A program made the translations under genes and the position numbers. 13,312 nucleotides of DNA. It comes from CAXDOZ01 sp963991145. Its GTDB lineage: Bacteria; Bacteroidota; Bacteroidia; Chitinophagales; JABDMM01. The notes beneath the pieces were generated by a model. It was not told the origin of the DNA. It saw nothing but the letters and a program-made list of their open reading frames with translations, and ran no database searches. This document shows positions 1 to 6,602 of this stretch, piece after piece (within the stretch, counting starts at the first letter, position 1; each line of letters opens with the position of its first letter). The stretch spans positions 1-13,312 of the forward strand of contig CAXDOZ010000065.1 in assembly GCA_963991145.1 (NCBI GenBank), written 5' to 3'.

Positions 1-346
1 CCTTCGGCGTAACCTCAGTGTAGGTAATTCTCTTAGCGGTAGCAGGATCCAATCCGAGGACATCACATAGATGCCAGGAGATAGCTTCTCCCTCTCGGTC
101 CTCATCCGTTGCGAGGTAGATCTCCTGAGCTTTCTTAGCTAGCTTCTTAAGCTCGGTAACTACCTTTTTCTTTTCAGCTGTAACCTCATAGTTGGGTTTA
201 TACTGATTCTCAATATCGATCGCATTACTCTTTGGCAGGTCCCTGACGTGCCCATAACTCGAGGTGACAATGAAGTCATCACCCAAATACTTTTCTATCG
301 TCTTGGCTTTTGCCGGGGACTCTACAATGACCAAATTCTTTGACAT
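1..346 (-). CDS. topA: DNA topoisomerase I, N-terminal part (runs off window start)
   Basis: The 115 residues present begin MSKNLVIVESPAKAKTIEKY, the hallmark start of bacterial type IA topoisomerase I, which relaxes negatively supercoiled DNA by single-strand passage. This is the TOPRIM domain: Glu9 in the VESPAKA motif and the ATDEDREGEAISWHL block (residues 79-93, Asp81 and Asp83) correspond to the Mg2+-binding acidic residues of the family, and SSYGHVRDLP (29-38) is also conserved. The active-site tyrosine domain, the rest of the core and any C-terminal repeats lie outside the window. The start is the ATG at 346 because homologues begin with this same M-S-K-N-L-V-I-V-E-S sequence. There is no clear Shine-Dalgarno. 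The gene is divergent from purB. Identity is close to certain; only the full length is unknown. Confidence 0.97.
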   Translation of the reverse strand, partial: MSKNLVIVESPAKAKTIEKYLGDDFIVTSSYGHVRDLPKSNAIDIENQYKPNYEVTAEKKKVVTELKKLAKKAQEIYLATDEDREGEAISWHLCDVLGLDPATAKRITYTEVTPK

Positions 347-376
347 ACGGTCGCTCTTTTTAGTTACAACTCCCTG

Positions 377-407
377 CAAAGAAATGCTTTTACCAAACAA
401 CCTCAAA
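377..407 (-). promoter_or_regulatory. Candidate Bacteroidota-type promoter for topA
   Basis: On the minus strand TTTG (407-404) is followed, after a spacer of exactly 19 bases, by TTTCTTTG (384-377). This fits the Bacteroidota housekeeping sigma pattern TTTG-N19-TAnnTTTG, with one mismatch in the -7 box. It would place the RNA start near 370-372 and give topA a leader of about 25 bases. It is based on pattern and spacing alone, not on transcript data. Confidence 0.45.
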
Positions 408-540
408 TCCATGCCTGCCTCTGAGGGTGTCTTTATGCATGCTAAAAGGGTCTGACAGTCTACTTATTAGCATATTTTCCACAATCCTGCACCGGTATCA
501 AACAAGGGCACAGACCTCGTGGTTATGAGCTTGGATTGGC

Positions 541-548
541 TAACTTTG
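541..548 (+). promoter_or_regulatory. Candidate -7 element of purB, implying a leaderless transcript
   Basis: TAACTTTG matches the Bacteroidota -7 consensus TAnnTTTG at all fixed positions and sits only 4 bases before the purB ATG at 553. RNA would start at or next to the A of the start codon. No good TTTG -33 box is seen at the expected distance, which weakens the call. The purB start itself is well supported by the protein N-terminus. Confidence 0.45.
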
Positions 549-552
549 CACA

Positions 553-1902
553 ATGGAATTTAATGCTCTTACCGCCATCTCCCCTCTCGATGGCCGCTAC
601 CGTAACAAGATTGAAAAACTGGCAGATTACTTCTCGGAATATGCACTATTCAAGTATAGAGTGCAAGTAGAAGTAGAATACTTCATCGCTTTAAGTAAGT
701 CAGAGATCAATGAAGTATCAGCTTTGGATGATGACCAGATCAATGCTTTAAAAGACATCTATAAGTCATTCTCGGTAGAGGATGCTCAAAGGATCAAAGA
801 GATTGAGAAGGGCATTAACCATGATGTTAAAGCTGTTGAGTACTTCGTGAAAGAAAAACTCGAGAGTCTTGGTTTAGGGGCGAACAAGGAATTCGTTCAC
901 TTTGGTCTCACCTCTCAGGACATCAATAACACCTCACTTCCTCTATCCATCAAAGATTTCCATGAGGGCACCTATATGCCGGTGATTAAAGAGATAAGAG
1001 ATCTCATTGAGAGTCTTGGCAATGATCTGAAGCAGTATCCTATGCTCGCAAGAACCCACGGGCAGCCGGCTTCTCCAACTACCATTGGTAAGGAGATCCT
1101 TGTTTTTGTTGAGCGTCTTGACCGTCAGCTTGCACTATTAAATGCCATTCCATTTTCTGCAAAGTTTGGCGGGGCTACAGGTAATTTAAACGCACATAAA
1201 GTAGCATATCCCTCTATCGATTGGCCTGGCTTCGCCGATGGTTTTTTAAGCATTCATCTGGGTCTTCAACGTCAGTCGATCACTACTCAAATTGAGCATT
1301 ACGATGACCTCGCAGCAAGGTTTGATGCCTACCGCAGGATCAACACGATTCTGGTTGATCTCTCTCGTGATCTATGGACCTATATCTCTATGGATTACTT
1401 CAAGCAAAAGGTGAATGCCGGAGAAGTAGGATCATCAGCAATGCCTCACAAAGTGAATCCTATCGATTTTGAAAATGCCGAAGGAAACCTTGGAATTGCA
1501 AATGCTGTGTTTGACCATCTGAGCAATAAGCTACCGGTCTCAAGATTACAACGCGATCTAACAGACAGTACGGTTACACGTAATTTTGGAGTCCCAACCG
1601 GACATACAATGATCGCCTTTGCTTCGCTAAAGAAGGGTCTTGGAAAACTGCTTATCAACCCAGATAAACTAAGAGAAGATCTCGAGTCAAATTGGATGGT
1701 TGTAGCAGAGGCAATTCAAACTGTATTAAGACGTGAAGCCTATGACCAGCCTTATGAACAGCTTAAGGCTCTAACTCGCGGTAAGGATAGCATTGGACAG
1801 GCAGACATTCATGAATTCATTGATGGCCTTGATGTATCGGCAGAGATCAAGGAGGAACTAAAGGCTATTACCCCCTGGTCTTATATCGGCTACGCCGGAT
1901 GA
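553..1902 (+). CDS. purB: Adenylosuccinate lyase (E. coli PurB type)
   Basis: This 449-residue cytoplasmic enzyme catalyses two fumarate-releasing steps of purine synthesis: SAICAR to AICAR and adenylosuccinate to AMP. It belongs to the fumarase/aspartase superfamily and is normally a homotetramer. The N-terminus MEFNALTAISPLDGRYRNKI is the E. coli-type PurB start, which fixes the ATG at 553. Visible motifs are NHDVKAVEYF (89-98), TSQDINNT (120-127), ARTHGQPASPTT (166-177, with the general-acid histidine region at His169) and the superfamily signature GSSAMPHKVNP (293-303, flexible catalytic-serine loop, Ser294/Ser295). Length matches the E. coli-type family (about 450 residues). Its TGA stop overlaps the start of the next small gene (ATGA), so the two are probably translationally coupled. 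Nothing suggests damage or transfer. Confidence 0.97.
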   Translation: MEFNALTAISPLDGRYRNKIEKLADYFSEYALFKYRVQVEVEYFIALSKSEINEVSALDDDQINALKDIYKSFSVEDAQRIKEIEKGINHDVKAVEYFVKEKLESLGLGANKEFVHFGLTSQDINNTSLPLSIKDFHEGTYMPVIKEIRDLIESLGNDLKQYPMLARTHGQPASPTTIGKEILVFVERLDRQLALLNAIPFSAKFGGATGNLNAHKVAYPSIDWPGFADGFLSIHLGLQRQSITTQIEHYDDLAARFDAYRRINTILVDLSRDLWTYISMDYFKQKVNAGEVGSSAMPHKVNPIDFENAEGNLGIANAVFDHLSNKLPVSRLQRDLTDSTVTRNFGVPTGHTMIAFASLKKGLGKLLINPDKLREDLESNWMVVAEAIQTVLRREAYDQPYEQLKALTRGKDSIGQADIHEFIDGLDVSAEIKEELKAITPWSYIGYAG

Positions 1903-2093
1903 GCAAAGAAGAGCTATTCTACATAGATAAAGAAACAGGCTTCCTGGTATTCACTGAAGCCTACCATTTGAAGCGGGGATACTGCTGTGGTTCAAACTGC
2001 AGGCATTGCCCTTTCGATCACATTAACGTCCGCTCTAAGAGATCAATCAAGCCTGATAGCTTTGACGGGGTTGATCCTGCGAACAAGGATTGA
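1899..2093 (+). CDS. DUF5522-like cysteine-rich small protein
   Basis: A 64-residue acidic-to-basic mini-protein with no signal peptide or membrane segment. Its core FTEAYHLKRGYCCGSNCRHCPF (residues 18-39) carries four cysteines, Cys29, Cys30, Cys34 and Cys37, plus His36. I recognise this from memory as the DUF5522 family of short Bacteroidota proteins; its function is unknown to me. The C-C-x3-C-x2-C-P layout looks like a metal or Fe-S ligand cluster, which is inference. The ATG overlaps the purB stop by 4 bases (ATGA), giving strong support for translation and coupling to purB. The last 16 residues are encoded opposite the conserved tail of the convergent ABC permease gene (2043-2093), so this tail is unlikely to be under its own strong constraint. 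Real-gene confidence is high; any role in purine metabolism is only a neighbour-based guess. Confidence 0.85.
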   Translation: MSKEELFYIDKETGFLVFTEAYHLKRGYCCGSNCRHCPFDHINVRSKRSIKPDSFDGVDPANKD

Positions 2094-3365
2094 AGGGATC
2101 AGCAAGACCAATAAACAGATAAGGATCGCTCCAAAATTGATAGCCAGCACCCAGCTAAGATCAAGGCTTACAGGAGCTGTTGAGACGTAGTAGGATTCCT
2201 CGGGAAGCTTGATTAAATCGAAGTTCTTTTGGAGAAAGATCAGAAGAAGGGCAATTGAATTTCCAATAAGAGCTCCTCCTCCAAGAATGAATAATCCCGT
2301 GTAGAGAAACACCTTCTGAATTGAAAAGTCTTTTGCACCAAGTGACTTCAGCACTCCGGTCATTTGAGTCCTTTCAAGAATAAGAATGAGCAATGTGGTG
2401 ATCATATTGATGATCGCTACGCCTGTCATAATGAGTAAGATCAGGAACTCATTAGTTGTCTGAAGCTCCAGCCAGTCGAAGATGTTTGGATTGAAATCAC
2501 GAACGGAAACCGTTGTCAGTTCAGGCTTGTAGGCAATACTTGATTTGATCTCTTTAGAGTATATCTGGATAGGATCCTTAGAAAGCCTGAAGTACAATCT
2601 ATCATTCAGTGTCCATCCAAATGCAATCAGAAAGTAGGATGTCGCTCTCGATTTGAACATCTCAACTTCATCGAGAAAGAGTTCAAATCCGCCAACCTCA
2701 TCTTTCTCCCAGCCATTGATTTCCTGGATGATCCGAATGTCGGTCAGGGCAAATAACTCATCAAACTCTTCAAGACCAGTATTATAAATACCAACAATCT
2801 CAAACTTCCTGGACCTGTCTCTACCATCCATATCGAAGATGCTCATGATCACCGATTGACCGGTATCCAGGGCTAAGCGCTTAGCGGTAACCTGAGAAAT
2901 TATAATGGGTCGATAATTGATTTCAGAAGCCGTATCCACGATGAAAACCTCCCCTTTTACCATATAATCTTTGAAGAAGTCCCAGGAGAAATCAGGTCCA
3001 ACACCTTTGAGGATCGATTTTTCAAAGTCGGTCTCAGATTGGATCATTGCACCTTTAAATGCAACAACCTGGATATGCTTTATCGGGCCAAGCTTTTCAG
3101 GGTTTGGATAGAAAGACTGATCTATGGAGATCGGCTTTTCGGAGTCAATACTTGAATTACTGATCGGCAGAATGTGGATATGGGCCCAGAAGCCAAAAAC
3201 CTTATTCCTAATTTCGTCCTGAAAGCCTCCAACCAGAGAGGTGGCGATGATCATCACTGCGATGCTTAGCGCCACAGCTGCGGTTGCAACGCTTGCAATA
3301 AACCTTGAGAAGGAGCCTTTTGCCCCCAGTGCAACACGCTTTGCTATAAAGAATTCAAGGTTCAA
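2043..3365 (-). CDS. ABC transporter permease of the LolC/LolE (FtsX/MacB) family
   Basis: An inner-membrane permease with four membrane segments in the LolC/E order: one near the N-terminus (about 22-46), a large periplasmic domain (about 47-305), then three more (about 307-330, 352-378, 405-427). The FtsX core signature LILILERTQMTGVLKSLGA (326-344) and the ending RRINPVKAIRLD are typical. In Gammaproteobacteria such proteins, with the LolD ATPase, release lipoproteins from the inner membrane; Bacteroidota homologues are annotated this way without proof of that role. No ATPase gene is adjacent, so LolD must be elsewhere. There is no ATG start in frame: I chose TTG at 3365 because it gives MNLEFFIAKR, the usual N-terminus of the family; another TTG at 3386 would add 7 residues. 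It converges on, and overlaps by 51 bases, the DUF5522 gene. The TGA stop is at 2045-2043. Confidence 0.88.
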   Translation of the reverse strand: MNLEFFIAKRVALGAKGSFSRFIASVATAAVALSIAVMIIATSLVGGFQDEIRNKVFGFWAHIHILPISNSSIDSEKPISIDQSFYPNPEKLGPIKHIQVVAFKGAMIQSETDFEKSILKGVGPDFSWDFFKDYMVKGEVFIVDTASEINYRPIIISQVTAKRLALDTGQSVIMSIFDMDGRDRSRKFEIVGIYNTGLEEFDELFALTDIRIIQEINGWEKDEVGGFELFLDEVEMFKSRATSYFLIAFGWTLNDRLYFRLSKDPIQIYSKEIKSSIAYKPELTTVSVRDFNPNIFDWLELQTTNEFLILLIMTGVAIINMITTLLILILERTQMTGVLKSLGAKDFSIQKVFLYTGLFILGGGALIGNSIALLLIFLQKNFDLIKLPEESYYVSTAPVSLDLSWVLAINFGAILICLLVLLIPSILVRRINPVKAIRLD

Positions 3366-3393
3366 ATTGATACATCTAAAGGTCAACGAAGCT

Positions 3394-4632
3394 ATGAAAT
3401 TCCAATATAGGATTGCTCTGCTAGTATTTGTTAGCTGCTTTTTCTTTTGTGGTCAAACACAAACAAAAGAAGCTAGCCCAGATCCTTCAAATGAAGCACT
3501 TACCAATGAGCTGAGCTCGGAGATCTCTAACGGAGCTGATCGCATTGATCAATACTTATTCTTGCTCGAGAACAAGTTAGTCGGACTGGTAGTAAACAAT
3601 ACTTCTGAGGTCAATGGAGTGCATCTGGTTGATACGCTCAATTCTCTTGGGATAAACATCAAGACCATCTTTGCACCGGAGCACGGATTCCGCTCAGATG
3701 CTGATGCAGGAGCAAGCATAGCTGATGGAAAGGACATAGTTACCGGAGCTCCTATCATTTCTCTATATGGTAGCAAAAAGAAACCCTCTTCCTCTGACCT
3801 AAGTGGTCTTGAAATGCTTGTGTTTGATATTCAGGATGTTGGCGCAAGGTTTTATACCTATATCTCAACCATGACTTATGTAATGGAGGCATGTGCCGAA
3901 AACAATATTCCGGTATTGATTCTGGATAGGCCAAATCCGAACGGTCATTACGTTGATGGCCCAGTGCTTGAGGAAAAGCACAAATCCTTTATTGGAATGC
4001 ATCCGGTTCCAGTAGTTCACGGAATGACCATTGCAGAATATGCCACAATGGTTAATGGAGAGGGCTGGCTGGCTAATGGTGTCAGATGCGATCTGAACTA
4101 TGTTCTTTGTGAAAATTACGACCACAACACGAGGTACTCTCTCCCTTTCAAACCATCGCCTAATCTTCCTAATGATGATGCCATTCAATTTTATCCGAGT
4201 CTCTGCTTCTTCGAGGGAACAGTTATAAGTGTAGGTAGAGGGACGGATTCACCATTCCAGATTTTTGGGCATCCTCAACTTCCTGCAGATGCACCACTAA
4301 GATTCACACCTGAACCTACAGCTGGTGCCAGTCAGCCGAAATTGAATGGAGAGTTATGCTACGGCTATGATGTGAGAAATGGAGAGCCTATGGAATTTGT
4401 TGACGGACAACTTAATCTAGACTATCTGATCTTTTCTTACTGGCTTTTAAAAGGGATGGGAGATTTCTACAGGAAAGATGGCTTCTTCGAACTCCTCGCC
4501 GGAACAGATCAACTTAGACAGCAGATCAACGAGGGAATCACGGCCGAAGAGATAAGAATGAGCTGGCGGGCAGACCTTGATAATTATAAAGCAATAAGAG
4601 AGAAATACCTTCTTTATCCCGACTTCGAATAA
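3394..4632 (+). CDS. namZ: Exported DUF1343 / NamZ-type exo-beta-N-acetylmuramidase (GH171-like)
   Basis: A 412-residue protein of the DUF1343 family. Characterised members (NamZ, family GH171) remove terminal MurNAc from the non-reducing end of peptidoglycan fragments. Conserved blocks are APEHGFR (94-100), DIVTGAPIISLYG (114-126), LVFDIQDVGARFYTYISTM (142-160), LDRPNP (177-182) and FFEGT..VGRGTDSPFQ (272-289, with the conserved Glu274). The N-terminus MKFQYRIALLVFVSCFFFCG is a signal peptide; Cys19 followed by Gly20 could be a lipoprotein site, though the preceding FFF is not a classic lipobox. I chose ATG 3394 because it begins the signal peptide; the frame is open upstream to a GTG at 3241, but that would run through the divergent permease gene. 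Its stop overlaps the fmt ATG by one base. No MurNAc uptake or catabolism genes (AmgK, MurU, MurQ) are in the window. Confidence 0.9.
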   Translation: MKFQYRIALLVFVSCFFFCGQTQTKEASPDPSNEALTNELSSEISNGADRIDQYLFLLENKLVGLVVNNTSEVNGVHLVDTLNSLGINIKTIFAPEHGFRSDADAGASIADGKDIVTGAPIISLYGSKKKPSSSDLSGLEMLVFDIQDVGARFYTYISTMTYVMEACAENNIPVLILDRPNPNGHYVDGPVLEEKHKSFIGMHPVPVVHGMTIAEYATMVNGEGWLANGVRCDLNYVLCENYDHNTRYSLPFKPSPNLPNDDAIQFYPSLCFFEGTVISVGRGTDSPFQIFGHPQLPADAPLRFTPEPTAGASQPKLNGELCYGYDVRNGEPMEFVDGQLNLDYLIFSYWLLKGMGDFYRKDGFFELLAGTDQLRQQINEGITAEEIRMSWRADLDNYKAIREKYLLYPDFE

Positions 4633-5582
4633 TGATAGAAAAGCAAAAGTTGAGAATAGTATTCATGGGAACGCCAGACTTCGCTGTTCCTTCATTGAAT
4701 ATCCTTATTGAAAATGGATACGATGTGTGTGCTGTTATAACCGCTCCTGATAAGCCGGCAGGTAGAGGGAAAAAGCTTCAATCATCTCCGGTTAAAAAAG
4801 CTGCTGAGGCTCATGACATCCCAGTTCTTCAACCAACAAATCTCAAGTCTCCTGAATTCAATCGAGAGTTGAGTGCACTGGGTGCAAACCTCTTCATCGT
4901 TGTTGCTTTTCGAATGTTACCGGAAATGGTCTGGAACATGCCTGAGATCGGGACCTTTAATTTGCATGCCTCGCTCCTCCCCGATTATCGGGGCGCAGCC
5001 CCAATAAATTGGGCGATCATTAATGGAGAGAAAGAAACCGGGGCATCTACATTTTTCCTAAAGCACGAAATAGATACGGGAGATATCCTTCTGCAATCAA
5101 AACTTCCAATCACTGATGGAATGACTGCAGGGGAGCTTCATGACCGACTTATGATTGATGGTGCAGAATTGGTCCTGGAGACGGTGAAAGGAATTGAGAC
5201 TAACTCCCTGACACCCCAGGCACAGGTAATTTCAGGAGAACCTAAGCACGCTCCCAAGATCTTCAAGGAGGATATGATAATTGATTGGGATCAGGAGACT
5301 AAAAGCGTCAATGATTTTATTCGAGGTCTTAGCCCATACCCTTGCGCTCAGGCATTGATCAATGAGAAGTATTTCAAGATTCCCGGTGCTAGAATATCTG
5401 AAAGAACCGACATCACTGATCCGGGCACGATATGGTCTGATGGAAAGCAAAAGCTGGAGATCGCAACTAAGGATGGTTGGATTGAGGTACTTGAAATTCA
5501 AGCTCCAGGAAAGAAGCGAATGTCGACCCTTGATTTCTTAAACGGGAATGGACTCAGCCTTCTAGAACCACCGCTTCTTTAA
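4632..5582 (+). CDS. fmt: Methionyl-tRNA formyltransferase
   Basis: This 316-residue cytoplasmic enzyme transfers a formyl group from 10-formyl-tetrahydrofolate to initiator Met-tRNA. The N-terminal formyltransferase domain (about 7-190) has FMGTPDFAVPSL (11-22), TAPDKPAGRGKKLQ.SPVK (37-55), and the catalytic triad equivalents Asn110 and His112 in FNLHASLLPDYRGAAPI and Asp148 in HEIDTGDIL; their 38-residue spacing equals that in E. coli Fmt (Asn106/Asp144). The C-terminal tRNA-binding domain spans about 210-316. The length is normal. The ATG shares one base with the upstream TAA (TAATG), so expression probably depends on the namZ transcript with termination-reinitiation; no own Shine-Dalgarno is evident. 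The last 21 bases overlap the end of corA on the other strand. The usual neighbour def (peptide deformylase) is not present here. Confidence 0.97.
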   Translation: MIEKQKLRIVFMGTPDFAVPSLNILIENGYDVCAVITAPDKPAGRGKKLQSSPVKKAAEAHDIPVLQPTNLKSPEFNRELSALGANLFIVVAFRMLPEMVWNMPEIGTFNLHASLLPDYRGAAPINWAIINGEKETGASTFFLKHEIDTGDILLQSKLPITDGMTAGELHDRLMIDGAELVLETVKGIETNSLTPQAQVISGEPKHAPKIFKEDMIIDWDQETKSVNDFIRGLSPYPCAQALINEKYFKIPGARISERTDITDPGTIWSDGKQKLEIATKDGWIEVLEIQAPGKKRMSTLDFLNGNGLSLLEPPLL

Positions 5583-6509
5583 GAAGAACCAGGTAAGAGC
5601 TATCGAGAATAGAATTGATGCCCCAAAGATCATTGGGAATGCATTGGGGTTCTCGTCTAAAGGTAGGTCCACATTCATTCCGTAATAACTGGCAAGCAAG
5701 GTTGGAACCATTAGAATGATAGTGACAGCAGTAAGTCGGCGCATCACCATATTCAGGTTATTGGAGATGATCGAAGCGAATGTTTCCAGTGTTCCGTTTA
5801 GGATTCTCGTGTAAACTTCGGCCATCTCAAGTGCCTGAGAAGTGTCGATCAGGATATCTTCATACAGATCCGACTTCTCTTCATCATCCTTGATCTTCAA
5901 GAAATCAGTACGCTGCATCTTCATCATCATCAGCTCGTTAGAGCGAAGGTTTGTGAGGAAGTAAACAAGGCTCTTCTGGATATTCAACAGATTGGCAAGT
6001 TCCTGGTTTCTCGATGAATTATAGAGCTCTTTCTCGAACTCGTTTCGAAGGTTATTCAACTCCTTCAGGTAGTACAGGAAGTAGAAGTTGTTCAGGTCGA
6101 ATAGTTTCAGAGCAAACTCGCTTTGATCTTCAGGATTACTAACCTTTTGTCCGGTGATCAGCTTTCCGATCACGGGATTATTGTACCTACAAACCGTTAC
6201 GATGAAATCCGGCTTTGAGATAATACCAACCGGAACAGTCACGAAGCTCGCTTCAACAGGTGTATATCCCTTATTCTTTACAGGTGTATTGATCAGGATC
6301 AGATCTGCATCCTCATCATGCTCGTAACGAGAGCGCTCATCAATATCAAGTGAATCCGCAATGAAATCAAATGGGATCCCAAGCTCTTCGCTTACACCCT
6401 GCAGTTCATCCTGATTAAAAGGTGGGGCGATATTGATCCAGCAGCCAGGTTCGATTTTTTCGACCTGTACCAGTTTATCACCTTGCTTTTTGAAAATCTG
6501 CAGTTGCAT
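5562..6509 (-). CDS. corA: CorA-family magnesium/divalent cation transporter
   Basis: A 315-residue inner-membrane channel of the CorA MIT family, expected to work as a homopentamer for Mg2+ (or Co2+/Ni2+) influx. The large N-terminal cytoplasmic domain (1-255) includes GCWINIAPP (22-30) and DSLDIDERSRYE (52-63), a block typical of Bacteroidota CorA proteins, and a long charged helix region (about 150-255). The two membrane helices are about 260-275 and 293-310, joined by the periplasmic loop with the selectivity signature YGMN (276-279). The protein ends FFLKKRWF with the short basic cytoplasmic tail common to the family. ATG 6509 fits homologues in length. It lies 68 bases downstream of dapF on the same strand, with a candidate own promoter, and its last 7 codons overlap the end of fmt. 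Confidence 0.95.
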   Translation of the reverse strand: MQLQIFKKQGDKLVQVEKIEPGCWINIAPPFNQDELQGVSEELGIPFDFIADSLDIDERSRYEHDEDADLILINTPVKNKGYTPVEASFVTVPVGIISKPDFIVTVCRYNNPVIGKLITGQKVSNPEDQSEFALKLFDLNNFYFLYYLKELNNLRNEFEKELYNSSRNQELANLLNIQKSLVYFLTNLRSNELMMMKMQRTDFLKIKDDEEKSDLYEDILIDTSQALEMAEVYTRILNGTLETFASIISNNLNMVMRRLTAVTIILMVPTLLASYYGMNVDLPLDENPNAFPMIFGASILFSIALTWFFLKKRWF

Positions 6510-6572
6510 GCTCGAGATTTAAGCCTGCTAAATCTAAACATTCCATCGCTAAAGCGAGAGACTAGTTTTGGG

Positions 6573-6602
6573 CAAATCTAAATGGAAATCTCGCCTGTGA
6601 AA
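6573..6602 (-). promoter_or_regulatory. Candidate corA promoter spanning the dapF stop codon
   Basis: On the minus strand TAGATTTG (6580-6573) is a full match to TAnnTTTG, and its first three bases are the dapF stop codon TAG. Upstream, TTTC (6602-6599) with an 18-base spacer is an imperfect -33 box. It would start corA RNA near 6567 with a leader of about 57 bases. corA could therefore be transcribed separately from dapF. This is pattern evidence only. Confidence 0.4.

Noticed and set aside
264..455. Plus-strand open frame opposite the topA start and spacer
   Set aside because: Mostly complementary to the conserved TOPRIM coding sequence; no family resemblance, no start signals.
347..552. 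Small RNA or tRNA in the topA-purB spacer
   Set aside because: No cloverleaf, no stable long hairpin and no T-run terminator seen; only the promoter-like elements are supported.
3241..3393. N-terminal extension of the NamZ frame to GTG 3241
   Set aside because: It runs antisense through the conserved first membrane segment of the permease and would bury the signal peptide beginning at ATG 3394.
3865..4188. 107-residue minus-strand frame inside namZ
   Set aside because: Shadow of a conserved coding region; no recognisable motifs or start site.
5573..5585. CTTCTT-T-AAGAAG inverted repeat at the fmt stop as a terminator
   Set aside because: The central gap is a single base, the sequence is AT-rich, and it is part of the coding sequence of both genes; a stable hairpin with a T-run is not formed.
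6550..6565. Short TCGCT-AA-AGCGA inverted repeat between dapF and corA as a terminator
   Set aside because: The stem is only 5 base pairs with a 2-base loop and no T-run follows; too weak to call.
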